Positions 25,664 through 34,878 of a DNA stretch of 64,000 nt are shown piece after piece. Within the stretch, counting starts at the first letter, position 1. Every line of letters starts with the position of its first letter. This DNA is from Tectiglobus sp965224045 (GTDB taxonomy: Bacteria > Pseudomonadota > Alphaproteobacteria > Rhizobiales > Hyphomicrobiaceae). Under the pieces are notes generated by a model that saw nothing but the letters and a program-made list of their open reading frames with translations, made no database searches and was not told where the DNA came from. The translations under genes and the position numbers were made by a program. The stretch covers positions 124,001 to 188,000 of the forward strand of contig CBDCYD010000006.1 in the NCBI GenBank assembly GCA_965224045.1, read 5' to 3'.

Positions 25664-26583
25664 GCGCGGTGCGTCTGGTGGCGGTCGACTGGGGCACGAC
25701 GGCAATGCGCTGCTATCTCGTTGCCTGCAACGGCGAAATCATTGCGCGCACCGATTCCGCCGACGGCATCCTTACTGTGGCGGACGGCGAATTCGCCGAA
25801 GTGTTGGTGCGAGCAGTGGAGGGCTTAGGTGCGGCGGCTAGCGATGCGCCAATCCTCATGTCCGGAATGATCGGCAGCCGTCAAGGCTGGTTCGAGACGC
25901 CCTACGTTCGCTGCCCGGCGAATCTCTTAGATCTCGCCGCTCGCTTGCAGGAGCTTGATACACCGCTCGCCGGCGCCGTCCATCTCGTTCCGGGACTTGA
26001 CGTGGTGTCCCCTGATGGCGTGCCAGACGTGATGCGGGGCGAAGAGACCCAGGTTTTCGGCGCACTCGCGTCCCTCGGCCGGGCCGACGGACGCTTCGTC
26101 CTGCCCGGAACCCACGCAAAGTGGGTTTCCGTCAAGGACGGCCGGATCGACGGATTTGCAACATTCATGACCGGCGAGGTCTTCGCCGCACTCAAGAACC
26201 ACACCATCCTCGGCCGGCTAATGACAGGGGTTGGCGATGGCGCCGACGATCCCGCAGCCTTCGCGCGCGGCGTTGCCGCCAGTTCGGACACCGGCGGCCC
26301 GGGCCTTCTACTTCACCAGATTTTTTCAGCCAGAACGCTGGGCCTTGCCGGCAACCTCGAAGCACATGCCGTTGCGCCGTACCTGTCAGGCCTTCTGATC
26401 GGATCGGAGATTCTTGCCGCTGCGGGAAACAACCACGATCAGCCGCTTTCGATCATCGCCGGCTCGACACTCGCCGTGCTCTATGCCAAGGCTGCAAGCA
26501 TCACCGGCCACGAGGCCGAACTCGTCGACGGCGACTGTGTTGTCCGAGGCCATCTGGCGATCGCAGACGTTGCCGGCATCTGA
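25660..26583 (+). CDS. dgoK: 2-dehydro-3-deoxygalactonokinase (DgoK)
   Basis: 307 residues from a GTG that overlaps the previous stop. It begins with VAVDWGTTAMRCYLV, the ATP-binding phosphate-1 motif of the family, and contains MSGMIGSRQGW and LPGTHAKWV, the DgoK hallmarks. It phosphorylates 2-keto-3-deoxygalactonate to the 6-phosphate using ATP. The next gene, 77 bases downstream, encodes the aldolase that uses this product, which makes the assignment consistent. A galactonate dehydratase and transporter are not present nearby. Confidence 0.9.
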   Translation: MSAVRLVAVDWGTTAMRCYLVACNGEIIARTDSADGILTVADGEFAEVLVRAVEGLGAAASDAPILMSGMIGSRQGWFETPYVRCPANLLDLAARLQELDTPLAGAVHLVPGLDVVSPDGVPDVMRGEETQVFGALASLGRADGRFVLPGTHAKWVSVKDGRIDGFATFMTGEVFAALKNHTILGRLMTGVGDGADDPAAFARGVAASSDTGGPGLLLHQIFSARTLGLAGNLEAHAVAPYLSGLLIGSEILAAAGNNHDQPLSIIAGSTLAVLYAKAASITGHEAELVDGDCVVRGHLAIADVAGI

Positions 26584-26660
26584 GAAAACCGCGACGGAAG
26601 ACGACAACGACAGCCGGCCGGTGGCCCGCAAACGGCCGGGAAACGAGAAAGGAGCGCGTC

Positions 26661-27299
26661 GTGGATTTGGCGCAAGCGATGAAGGCGTGCCCGCTGGTCG
26701 CGATCCTGCGTGGTATCACGCTCGACGAAATTGACCCCGTGTCAGATGCTCTCATCGCAGCGGGTTTCCGGATTATCGAGGTGCCGCTTAATTCCCCCGA
26801 ACCCCTGCGCTCCATCGAGCGCCTTGCCCGTCGCCACGGCGAGGTCGCGCTGGTTGGTGCCGGCACCGTGATGACGCCTGAAGATGTCATCGATGTTCGG
26901 GATGCTGGAGGCGAGCTGATTGTCATGCCGCATCTCGCACCCGATGTCATTGAAGAGGCCAAGGCTGAAGACCTTGCCTGCGTGCCGGGCGTTGCGACCC
27001 CGACAGAAGGCTTCAACGCGCTGGCCAGCGGTGCCGACGCGCTAAAACTGTTCCCGGCCGAGGGTATTCCGCCGAAGCTGGTCAAGGCCTGGCGCGCCGT
27101 CTTTCCACCGGCCACGCAGCTCCTGGCTGTCGGCGGCATCACAGCCGACAACATGGCCGAGTATATTGCCGCCGGAGCAGCCGGGTTTGGCATTGGATCG
27201 TCGCTCTATGCGCCCGGACAACCGGCCGAAGTGGTTGCAGCGGCGGCTCGCAACCTGGTTGCCGCGTGCCTTGCTGCCCGCCCGGCCGCCGCGGATTGA
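26661..27299 (+). CDS. dgoA: 2-dehydro-3-deoxy-6-phosphogalactonate aldolase (DgoA/Eda family)
   Basis: 212 residues from a GTG at 26661, chosen because AAAGGAG lies just before it. A class I KDPG/KDPGal aldolase: VAILRGIT and IIEVPLNSPEP (catalytic Glu region), LVGAGTVM, and ALKLFPAEG, where the Lys forms the Schiff base; GGITADNMAEY binds phosphate. It cleaves KDPGal to pyruvate and glyceraldehyde 3-phosphate. A longer in-frame start (26121) would overlap most of the kinase gene and is an artefact. Confidence 0.9.
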   Translation: MDLAQAMKACPLVAILRGITLDEIDPVSDALIAAGFRIIEVPLNSPEPLRSIERLARRHGEVALVGAGTVMTPEDVIDVRDAGGELIVMPHLAPDVIEEAKAEDLACVPGVATPTEGFNALASGADALKLFPAEGIPPKLVKAWRAVFPPATQLLAVGGITADNMAEYIAAGAAGFGIGSSLYAPGQPAEVVAAAARNLVAACLAARPAAAD

Positions 27300-27330
27300 T
27301 GGCGGACCTGCTGCAATTTATGCAATTGCG

Positions 27331-27345
27331 ATGCCTGCAAGGCAT
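27331..27345. repeat. Short palindrome upstream of the amidase gene
   Basis: ATGCCT at 27331-27336 and AGGCAT at 27340-27345 are perfect inverse complements with a GCA loop, inside the 83-base gap before the amidase. The flanking DNA repeats TGCAAT twice. It could be an operator or a weak RNA hairpin; nothing further supports either. Confidence 0.2.
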
Positions 27346-27382
27346 GGCACCATGCAAACACTTGAAACTGGAAGGCTAGGCC

Positions 27383-28816
27383 ATGACCGAACCGTGTGAT
27401 CTGAGCGCCGTCGAAGCCCGCCGCCTAATTGGCAGCAAAGCGTTGTCGCCGGTCGAATTGTTGGAAAGCTGCCTGACGCGCATCGAGGCTACCAATTCGA
27501 AGCTCAACGCAATCGTGGCGATGGATGGCGATGCTGCAAAGGAAGCTGCCGAGACGGCAGAGAGCGCCGTGATGGCCGGTGAGCCACTCGGTATCCTGCA
27601 CGGCCTGCCTCTCGGCATAAAAGACCTGCAAGCCACCGCTGGCCTGACAACCACCTGGGGCTCACTGCTCTTCAAGGACAATGTTCCTGACGATGACGAG
27701 GAAACCGTCGCCAACCTTCGCGATGAAGGTGCCGTGGTCCTCGCCAAGACCAATACGCCGGAATTCGGTGCCGGCGCCAACACCAAGAACCGGGTCTATG
27801 GTGCGACCGGCAATCCTTTCGATCCGGACAAGACCTGTGGTGGCTCGTCGGGCGGCTCTGCGGTGGCGCTCGCGACGGGCCAGGTGCCGGTCGCAACCGG
27901 CTCGGACTACGGCGGCAGCCTTCGAACGCCGGCTTCGTTCTGCGGAGTAGCGGGCTTCCGGCCGTCGCCCGGCCTCGTGCCCGGCCCCGAACGGGCGGTG
28001 CTGCTCACGCCATTCGCGGTCAACGGCCCGATGGGGCGCTCGATCGGCGATCTTCATCTGCTCTTGCGCGCGCAGTTGGATATCGACAAGCGCGATCCCT
28101 TCTCCAGCGATGATGCCATGCGCATCCCGGAACAACTTTCCGGTATCGATCTTGCAACCCTGAGCGTGGCGATCAGTCCTGACCTTGGATGTGCGCCGGT
28201 CGACAAGATGATCGCCGAGACGTTTGAGGCGCGCACCAAGACGTTCGCGAGTGCGTTCGGAGAAACGGCCGCAGCCGTGCCTGATTTTGACAATGTGCAC
28301 GACGTCTTTGAGATCATCCGCGGCATCAACTTTGTCTCGGCGCACCGCGAGCGGCTGGAAAAGCATCGCGATCAGCTTGGCCCAAATGTCATCGACAACA
28401 CTGAACGCGGGCTTGAGTTTACGGCCAAAGAGGTCGCCTTTGCCAACGTCGAACAGGCCAAGATCATGCGTCGCTTCACCGAGTTCTTCTCGGACTTCGA
28501 CATCCTGATCTGTCCCGGCGCCGCGGTCTCACCGTTTCCGCACGAGCAACTGTCGGTCACCGAGATCAACGGTGAGAAAATGCCGACCTACATGCGCTGG
28601 CTGGCGCTGACCTATGCGCCGACAATGGCGCTTGCTTGCGCCGCCGTCCTGCCATGCGGCGTCGACGAGGCCGGCATGCCGTTCGGCATTCAGGTCATCG
28701 GGCCAAATGGCTCAGATGCCCTCGTGCTCGAAGTCGCCCATGCTCTGGAACAGGTGCTTGCCGCCAACCCGGAAACGCGTCGTCCGATGCCGGACCTCGC
28801 AAAGCTCACGGCTTGA
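27383..28816 (+). CDS. Amidase-signature family amidase
   Basis: 477 residues. The Ser-cisSer-Lys triad is visible: Lys80 in LGIKD, Ser155 in the GGSSGGS stretch, and Ser179 in DYGGSLRTPA. The C-terminal MPFGIQVIGP is the usual terminal block. Such enzymes hydrolyse amides to acids and ammonia; some act on carbamates, nitrile-derived amides or aryl amides. The specific substrate is not evident. It is independent of the galactonate genes (83-base gap) and converges with the desaturase gene. Confidence 0.88.
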   Translation: MTEPCDLSAVEARRLIGSKALSPVELLESCLTRIEATNSKLNAIVAMDGDAAKEAAETAESAVMAGEPLGILHGLPLGIKDLQATAGLTTTWGSLLFKDNVPDDDEETVANLRDEGAVVLAKTNTPEFGAGANTKNRVYGATGNPFDPDKTCGGSSGGSAVALATGQVPVATGSDYGGSLRTPASFCGVAGFRPSPGLVPGPERAVLLTPFAVNGPMGRSIGDLHLLLRAQLDIDKRDPFSSDDAMRIPEQLSGIDLATLSVAISPDLGCAPVDKMIAETFEARTKTFASAFGETAAAVPDFDNVHDVFEIIRGINFVSAHRERLEKHRDQLGPNVIDNTERGLEFTAKEVAFANVEQAKIMRRFTEFFSDFDILICPGAAVSPFPHEQLSVTEINGEKMPTYMRWLALTYAPTMALACAAVLPCGVDEAGMPFGIQVIGPNGSDALVLEVAHALEQVLAANPETRRPMPDLAKLTA

Positions 28817-28840
28817 AGCGTCTTGGGTTGCCCTCTCCAC

Positions 28841-29845
28841 TCAACCTGGATCTTCTTCCATGACCAGGCCGGAGAAGCGGCGGCGGTTCGTCTGCACGCG
28901 GGGACCGCGGTCCTCATCGCTACTATCGCGTGATGTTACCAAGCGGAAGACGTGCCAGTAGTTCGGGCTGACCAGGAGCCTGTCGCAATGCGGGCCCTGT
29001 ATCAGGTAGCGGTGCAATTTGGGCAGATTGTAACACGGCACCCACATCAGGAGGTGATGCTCGACGTGGTAGTTGACCCAGTATGGTGCAAGGAACGTCG
29101 CCGTGACCGGGTCCGCAAGCGTCGTGCGTGCGTGCCGGAAGGGATCATCCTTGTCGCCGACCATGGCATGCTCAGCAACATTGCGCAGGCGCAGGAAGAG
29201 CTGGAAGAACGTCAACAGGGGGATGAGCCAGAGCACCGGGTAAAGCCACCAGTATCCGGCGAGCGCAAGGCCGGCAAACAACAGCGCGTTGGCCGCCAGT
29301 GGCCCACCGAGCTTGTCCTTGAAGTGGCTCCACCAGGCCTTGAGATCGTCGGCAGCGGCGGTCGGGCGAGCGCCGGCGGCAAGCTGTGCTGCGCGCTGCG
29401 CATACCCGGTCTGTCCTGTAATGTCGCGCCAGATCTTGCGATAGAAGCTTGCCCGCGTCACCGGAAACGGTGCGCTCAACACGAGGTCAGGGTCGTCATC
29501 GTGCTGCGTACGCGCATGGTGTTTGAGATGATATTTGCGATAGACACGCATATCGGCGCCGACCGGCCAAGCGAGCAGCCATTGGCTGGCGAGATGATTG
29601 AGTCGAACGTTGTTGAACAATAGCCCGTGTGCTCCGTCGTGCATAAGAACCGACAGGCCGAGCTGACGCCCGCCGATGATTGCGGCTGCGAAAACAAACG
29701 TCAGAACGTTGGGCCACCAGGCAAAGAGCGCCATGGCGCCGAAGATCATCGCCCATGCGTGCACGATTAGTGCGGCTGCCTTCCAGTCGTGTCGCGCACG
29801 TACATCGGCCAGCTGTGAAGTGCTCAACAAGTCGCGGGCGCGCAT
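28841..29845 (-). CDS. Membrane fatty-acid desaturase
   Basis: 334 residues with membrane helices (AWAMIFGAMALFAWWPNVLT, LAGYWWLYPVLWLIPLLTF). All three histidine boxes are present: HDGAHG, HLKHH and HVEHH, which bind the di-iron centre. It should insert a double bond in, or hydroxylate, a lipid acyl chain using O2 in the inner membrane. The ATG at 29845 follows GGGAG; a longer TTG start is unsupported. Its 3' end converges with the amidase gene. Confidence 0.88.
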   Translation of the reverse strand: MRARDLLSTSQLADVRARHDWKAAALIVHAWAMIFGAMALFAWWPNVLTFVFAAAIIGGRQLGLSVLMHDGAHGLLFNNVRLNHLASQWLLAWPVGADMRVYRKYHLKHHARTQHDDDPDLVLSAPFPVTRASFYRKIWRDITGQTGYAQRAAQLAAGARPTAAADDLKAWWSHFKDKLGGPLAANALLFAGLALAGYWWLYPVLWLIPLLTFFQLFLRLRNVAEHAMVGDKDDPFRHARTTLADPVTATFLAPYWVNYHVEHHLLMWVPCYNLPKLHRYLIQGPHCDRLLVSPNYWHVFRLVTSRDSSDEDRGPRVQTNRRRFSGLVMEEDPG

Positions 29846-30080
29846 GGCCCCGGCTCCCAACTCTTCTCCCAGTCTTCAAGTCCAAAAGGACGTGCACGAT
29901 TATGCCCGTTTCGGCCGTGAAAAGCCAGACAGCCGCATCCAAGCCAACCAAGCGGCTGCGGAGCCGGCGCCAGGGGACCCGATGCGCGATCATCTGGCAG
30001 GTGCCGGCCCGTGCAGAATTCAACTAGATTGTCGAGCAGTTTCCCGAGCAGTTCAGAAGCAGAGTTATTCCGGGGTCCCA

Positions 30081-31298
30081 ATGTCGACCGCAGAAATGAG
30101 TGAGCCGCCGGCGACCACGAACATCCGGCGCAACGTGATGCTGTTGGCGATTTGCCAGGCGCTCTTCATGGGCGTGACGACGATGGCGATCGCAACAACG
30201 CCACTTGTTGGTCATGCACTGCTGGGCGTCGACAAGAGCCTGGCAACGCTGCCGCTGGTGCTTTACCACGCCGGCATCATGATCATGACGATCCCTGCGT
30301 CGTTGCTGATGGCGCGGATCGGACGCAGAGCCGGTTTTTCGATCGGTGCATTAATGAGCATCGTCTCGGGCCTGATTTCAACCGCCGCCGTCTTTCAACA
30401 GGACTTCGTGTGGCTATGCGTCGGCGCAATGCTGATGGGATCGTCGGGTGCGTTTGCTTGGTATTATCGATTTGCTGCCGCCGACGCCGCCGACGAAGCC
30501 TACCGCCCAAAGGCGATCTCGCTGGTGATGGCCGGCGGCGTACTTGCTGGTTTCTTTGGACCGCAGACCGCGAAGTACGCCGTCGACTGGTTCAATCCGG
30601 TCACCTTTGCCGGTGTCTACGTCATGGTTGTGGTCTATTCCGCCCTGGCATTTGTCGTGATCCAGGCCCTGCGCATTCCGAAGCTGAGTGCCGAGGAACG
30701 CAGGGCCGGTGGCAGGCCGATGCGTGAGATCATGCGCCAACCGGCGTTCGTCGTCGCAATCGTTTCGTCGATGTTCGGATACGGCGTGATGACATTGGTG
30801 ATGTCGGCAACACCATTGGCGATGCTTGCCTGCGGCTTCAAGTTTGACGCCAGCGCGACCGTGATCCAGGCGCACGTCATCGCGATGTTCCTGCCATCGT
30901 TCTTTACCGGTCATCTCATTGCACGCATCGGCGTGTTGAAGATCATTGCCGCCGGCGCCTTCATTCAGATCGGATGCGCGTTGACAAATTTGGCCGGTAT
31001 CGAGTTCATGAACTTCTTTCTGGCCAACGTCCTGGTCGGAATCGGCTGGAACTTCACCTATGTTGGTGGTTCGACTCTATTGACCCGGACCTACGAGCCG
31101 GCCGAGCGCGCCAAGGTCCAGGCGAGCCACGACTTCATGGTCTATGCGACAACGGCTACTGCTGCAGGTTTGTCGGGCATTCTGCACGCCAATGTCGGTT
31201 GGACCGTGGTCAACCTGGCTGCGCTGCCGATGATGGCGATCGTAATGTTAGCGGCGCTCTGGCTTGCCCACCACCAGGCACGGACGCAGAAGGCATAA
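30081..31298 (+). CDS. MFS transporter
   Basis: 405 residues with about 12 hydrophobic helices. The loop 2-3 motif LLMARIGRRAGFSIG is the MFS A-motif equivalent. The N-terminus MSTAEMSEPPATTNIRR is cytoplasmic. A longer frame open upstream to 29676 is not used because the new start follows the divergent desaturase promoter region. It exports or imports a small molecule; a drug-efflux-type assignment is possible but not supported by further motifs. It converges with the ABC permease gene. Confidence 0.82.
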   Translation: MSTAEMSEPPATTNIRRNVMLLAICQALFMGVTTMAIATTPLVGHALLGVDKSLATLPLVLYHAGIMIMTIPASLLMARIGRRAGFSIGALMSIVSGLISTAAVFQQDFVWLCVGAMLMGSSGAFAWYYRFAAADAADEAYRPKAISLVMAGGVLAGFFGPQTAKYAVDWFNPVTFAGVYVMVVVYSALAFVVIQALRIPKLSAEERRAGGRPMREIMRQPAFVVAIVSSMFGYGVMTLVMSATPLAMLACGFKFDASATVIQAHVIAMFLPSFFTGHLIARIGVLKIIAAGAFIQIGCALTNLAGIEFMNFFLANVLVGIGWNFTYVGGSTLLTRTYEPAERAKVQASHDFMVYATTATAAGLSGILHANVGWTVVNLAALPMMAIVMLAALWLAHHQARTQKA

Positions 31299-31335
31299 AG
31301 CACGATACAATCGACAGCCAAGCATCGCAGCGCCT

Positions 31336-32601
31336 CTATACCCTGCCCTTCCAGGGGATCAGCACGTCTTCGAGGCGGCGCATCAGGACCTCGATCGCAA
31401 AGCCGATAACGCCGATGACGATGATGCCGATGATGATGATGTCGGTGCGCTGAAACTTCGAGGCAACGGTAATCATTTTGCCGATGCCCTTTTCCGCCGC
31501 GACCAGTTCGGCTGCGACCACGGTTCCCCAGCACACGCCCATGGCAACGCGGGCGCCGATGAAGATCTCCGGCAGCGAGTTGGGAATAATCACGCGCGTC
31601 AGGATCTGCCGCCGCGACGCGCCGAGGGAATAGGCAGCGTGCACTTTTGGAATCGCCACACCGGACACGCCAGAACGCGCTGCAATCGTCATGATCCAAA
31701 GCGCGGCCAGAAACAGCAGTCCGATTTTCGAGACCTCGCCAATGCCAAACCAGATGATGAACAGCGGGATCAGGGCGAGCGGCGGCACCGGCCGCATGAA
31801 CTCGACGATCGGATCGAACCAGCCTCGGAACCAGTCGCTGAGGCCCATGGCGTAGCCGAGGGGAATGCCGACGAGCGTGCCGAGGAGAAAACCCATCAAG
31901 ACCCGGTACAAGGACCAGCCCGTCTGTTCTGCCAATGTAAAACCCTGGAAATCCTCCGTCAGGATGTTGATGAACTGGCTATAGACCTGCTCTGGCGGCG
32001 GCAACCAAATCGCCTCCATCTGCATTCCGTAGGACGGTGTAAAGATCAGCGATCCGCGCCGCGTCATGCCCACCGTTCCATCCTGTACGGGCACCACGAC
32101 ACCGGGCGATATCGGCTTACCTTCGATCGCGACGACTTTGGCGTTTTCGCCGTCATTCGTGTGTGCCTTAAACAGGCGCTCGCGTCTGACCACAACTTTG
32201 ATGGCATCCGGCTTCGCGAAGCCCTTGGCGGCGCTTTCATCGACCGGCGGCGCCTCGACATCTACTTCAAGTGCGTGGACGCGGACATGAACGGGCGCAT
32301 CGGCCCGTTCACCCTTGGCGTTTTCGGAGGTGTAGGTGAACTGCGTGTCGCCCGAGAACGGGCCTGGCACCGTTAGCGGCGCAAGCTTGGAGCCTGTAAA
32401 CGCCCCCCAAATCAGAAAGATCGCCACAATTGAAAGGATCGAGGCAATACGGTTTGAACGCACCGTGCTTTCGTCGCCGAAGGTGACAGTCTTGAGCCGG
32501 TTGAGCCCCTGTTGCATCCCGAATCTGAAAACCCGGGCGAGCACTCGGTAGGCAACGAACGATGCTACGAACATCGCGATGTAGAGAAGCAGAACACTCA
32601 T
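31336..32601 (-). CDS. NitT/TauT-family ABC transporter permease with inserted extracytoplasmic segment
   Basis: 421 residues, about 160 more than TauC/SsuC (about 260). Residues 1-20 and 51-70 are membrane helices; residues about 75-195 form a beta-rich hydrophilic insert (GPFSGDTQFTYT, HVRVHALEVDVEAPP). The permease core follows from about 200, with the EAA loop AAYSLGASRRQILTRVIIPNSLPEIF. It imports taurine, nitrate or sulfonate-like solutes with the ATPase and binding protein encoded upstream. It overlaps the ATPase stop by one base. The insert may be a substrate-docking or gating domain (inference). Confidence 0.85.
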   Translation of the reverse strand: MSVLLLYIAMFVASFVAYRVLARVFRFGMQQGLNRLKTVTFGDESTVRSNRIASILSIVAIFLIWGAFTGSKLAPLTVPGPFSGDTQFTYTSENAKGERADAPVHVRVHALEVDVEAPPVDESAAKGFAKPDAIKVVVRRERLFKAHTNDGENAKVVAIEGKPISPGVVVPVQDGTVGMTRRGSLIFTPSYGMQMEAIWLPPPEQVYSQFINILTEDFQGFTLAEQTGWSLYRVLMGFLLGTLVGIPLGYAMGLSDWFRGWFDPIVEFMRPVPPLALIPLFIIWFGIGEVSKIGLLFLAALWIMTIAARSGVSGVAIPKVHAAYSLGASRRQILTRVIIPNSLPEIFIGARVAMGVCWGTVVAAELVAAEKGIGKMITVASKFQRTDIIIIGIIVIGVIGFAIEVLMRRLEDVLIPWKGRV

Positions 32602-33404
32602 CAGACTTCTCCCATCCGGCCCATGATTTCTTCTTCCATATCCCAGATCATCTCCAGGATCTCCTCACGCCGCTCCGAAAACTCAGGGATCTTCTTGATT
32701 ATCCGCAAGTCCTGGCCAACGCCTTCGCCTGCAAACGGCAAGTTGTACTCCCTATGCACGCGCCCTGGTCGCGGAGCCATCACCAGAAGTCGCTCACCAA
32801 GGAGCAGCGCTTCTTCGACCGAATGGGTAATCAGAATGATGGTCTTGCCGGTTTCTTTCCAGAGCTCCAGGACGAGGCCCTGCATCTTTTCGCGGGTCAA
32901 GGCGTCGAGCGCCCCGAGCGGCTCATCCATCAGGATGACGTCGGGGTCATTGGCAAGACACCGGGCCAGCGCCACGCGCTGCTGCATGCCGCCCGACAGT
33001 TCGTAGATGGCCTTGTCGCCGAAGTCCTGAAGACCGACGACGGCAAGCAGGTGGTCGACCTTGTCGCGGATCTCGCTATGCGCAACGCCCGCCATCGCAG
33101 GGCCGAAACCTACATTTTTGCGCACAGTCATCCACTCGAACAGCGCGCCCTGCTGGAAGACCATGCCGCGCTCCTTGTCGGGCCCGATGACGGCATGACC
33201 GTTGAGGATGACCTCGCCCTCGGTCGGTGCAAGGAAGCCAGCAATGATGTTGAGCAACGTCGTCTTGCCGCAGCCGGAAGGGCCGAGCACCGACATGATC
33301 TGGCCCTGCGGGATGTTCAGCGTTACATTTTTCAGGGCCTGCACGAAATCTCCGGTCGGGAGATCAAATCGCATTGAAATGTCTTGGATCTGCAGGCCTT
33401 GCAC
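32601..33404 (-). CDS. NitT/TauT-family ABC transporter ATP-binding protein
   Basis: 267 residues. Walker A GPSGCGKTTLL, Q-loop GMVFQQGALFEW, ABC signature LSGGMQQRVALARCL and Walker B VILMDEPLGALD are intact, so it should be an active ATPase. The family (TauB/SsuB/NrtD) powers taurine, alkanesulfonate, nitrate or related import. It lies between the binding protein and the permease genes, as usual. Confidence 0.9.
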   Translation of the reverse strand: MQGLQIQDISMRFDLPTGDFVQALKNVTLNIPQGQIMSVLGPSGCGKTTLLNIIAGFLAPTEGEVILNGHAVIGPDKERGMVFQQGALFEWMTVRKNVGFGPAMAGVAHSEIRDKVDHLLAVVGLQDFGDKAIYELSGGMQQRVALARCLANDPDVILMDEPLGALDALTREKMQGLVLELWKETGKTIILITHSVEEALLLGERLLVMAPRPGRVHREYNLPFAGEGVGQDLRIIKKIPEFSERREEILEMIWDMEEEIMGRMGEV

Positions 33405-33541
33405 AGCAAATATGCTCCTCGTTGCGAGCTGGCACGGGCCGGTGAGCGGCCCGAGGAACGAATAGGCATTCCAATATTCGGCAGAGCGACCGCGATCGGA
33501 CGCAGTCGCTCCACCGGCTGGCCGGAAAGTAAACCTGCGCC

Positions 33542-34525
33542 TTACTGGATTGCCTTCAGCGGGCCGGTATTGACGGCATCTTCGTAGCTGTCACGGGCCT
33601 TCTTGATCTGCTTTTGTTTGACGAAGAAATCAGCGACCTCTTTGAGGAACTTCTGCGTGCCGCCACCGAGCCACTTGGCGCTGAGTTGCTCCTCAACGGT
33701 CGGGAATGCGAAGCCCTTGAGGGTGTTCTTGGCGGCATCTTCCTTCATGCCGGCATCCTTGGCGATGACGGGCAGCATTTCGGCTGCATCCGACAGGTAC
33801 TTCTTGTTCATGTCGGCTGTCACCTTCACGAACTTCGCCAAGAGCTCGGGTTGTTCTTTAGCGAACTTTACCGGTACAGATGTGACGTCAAAGACCTGAA
33901 TGCCAAGCTCTTCTTTCTCCTTGCCGGTGAGCAGCACATTGCCGTGCTCAAGCATACGCCGCAACGCGCCGCCCCAGCCGCAGACCATATCGATACTGCC
34001 CTGTGCGATCGCGGCTGCGCCATCGGCCGGCGACATGTCGACGATCGTCAGTTTGGACGTATCAACTTTGAAGTGCGCCATTTGCTTCAGGAAGCCGTAG
34101 TGCGCCGCCGTGCCAATCGGTACGCCGACCTTCTTGCCCGCGAGGTCCTTGGTGTTGCTCTTGTCGATATCCAGCGCTGAACGCACGACACAGTTGTCGT
34201 TATCGGAATACGACACCGCCACATCGACGATCTGAAGGTCCTGCCCGGCGGAGGTTGCGACCACGAAGGGAGGGACGCCCTGGCTCACGGCAATCTGCAC
34301 ATCGCCGGACGCCATGGCAGCCGACATTGCCGTTCCCGTATCAAATGCGCGCCAGTTGATCTTGAGGCCCATTTCCTTCTCGTAAATGCCCTTGACCTTG
34401 CCGTATTGGAACGGCATCGGCCATTCGAGGAAGTAGGCAACCGTAATTTCCTTGGGCTGCGCCACGGCAGTGACGGCGCTGGCGGCGAGCACGGCTGCGC
34501 CAACCAGGATTTTGCGAAGCAGCAT
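33542..34525 (-). CDS. NitT/TauT-family ABC transporter substrate-binding protein
   Basis: 327 residues. A signal peptide of about 23 residues (MLLRKILVGAAVLAASAVTA) ends in AVAQ. The mature part resembles TauA/SsuA-type binding proteins: VAYFLEWPMPFQYG near the start, then MASGDVQIAVSQGVPPFV and DLAGKKVGVPIGTAAHYGFL. It captures a sulfonate, taurine or similar solute in the periplasm. GGGAGA precedes the start. The ATPase gene follows after 137 bases. The ligand is not fixed by sequence. Confidence 0.88.
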   Translation of the reverse strand: MLLRKILVGAAVLAASAVTAVAQPKEITVAYFLEWPMPFQYGKVKGIYEKEMGLKINWRAFDTGTAMSAAMASGDVQIAVSQGVPPFVVATSAGQDLQIVDVAVSYSDNDNCVVRSALDIDKSNTKDLAGKKVGVPIGTAAHYGFLKQMAHFKVDTSKLTIVDMSPADGAAAIAQGSIDMVCGWGGALRRMLEHGNVLLTGKEKEELGIQVFDVTSVPVKFAKEQPELLAKFVKVTADMNKKYLSDAAEMLPVIAKDAGMKEDAAKNTLKGFAFPTVEEQLSAKWLGGGTQKFLKEVADFFVKQKQIKKARDSYEDAVNTGPLKAIQ

Positions 34526-34878
34526 GATGGTGTTTCTCCCAACAACAAACATTCAATGCACTGCGCGCACGCTGCCACAAGGCGCGGCGGCACCTTTCGG
34601 CCATATGCCGATGGCACTCGTCATTCTGGTTTGCCATTGCAGCTGCAGCGCGCACGCCGACCCTGCCATGGGCGAGCCGGCTATAGCAAGGACGCAACAT
34701 GTCCGAATCGCGACACTTGGATGGCGAATTTCGGACAATTGCCGGTGTGCGAAGCACGTCGCACGTGCAGGCAAGCCTCGGGGCTCCCAGATCGGAGATG
34801 ATGGCATCTCTGCGAACTGATTGAAGACACTCGGGCACTGGTCAACGGAAATCCAGCTGCTAGCCGGCTCGAAGATCG
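34526..34878. other. Intergenic region between binding-protein and flavin monooxygenase genes (353 bases)
   Basis: No plausible gene. It should hold the promoter of the ABC operon (minus strand) and the 3' end signals of the monooxygenase gene. A spaced inverted repeat lies at 34700-34737, listed separately. Confidence 0.5.
34700..34737. promoter_or_regulatory. Spaced inverted repeat upstream of the ABC importer operon
   Basis: TGTCCGAA at 34700-34707 and TTCGGACA at 34730-34737 are perfect inverse complements. Their centres are 30 bases apart, about three helical turns, a spacing that would suit a dimeric or paired regulator. It lies about 175 bases upstream of the binding-protein start. 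Operator function is inferred from geometry only. Confidence 0.3.

Noticed and set aside
26121..26660. N-terminal extension of the KDPGal aldolase gene
   Set aside because: It would overlap most of the kinase gene; the GTG at 26661 has a good ribosome site and gives the normal length.
27300..27382. Riboswitch or tRNA in the gap before the amidase
   Set aside because: Only a short palindrome and TGCAAT repeats are present; no cloverleaf or known aptamer pattern.
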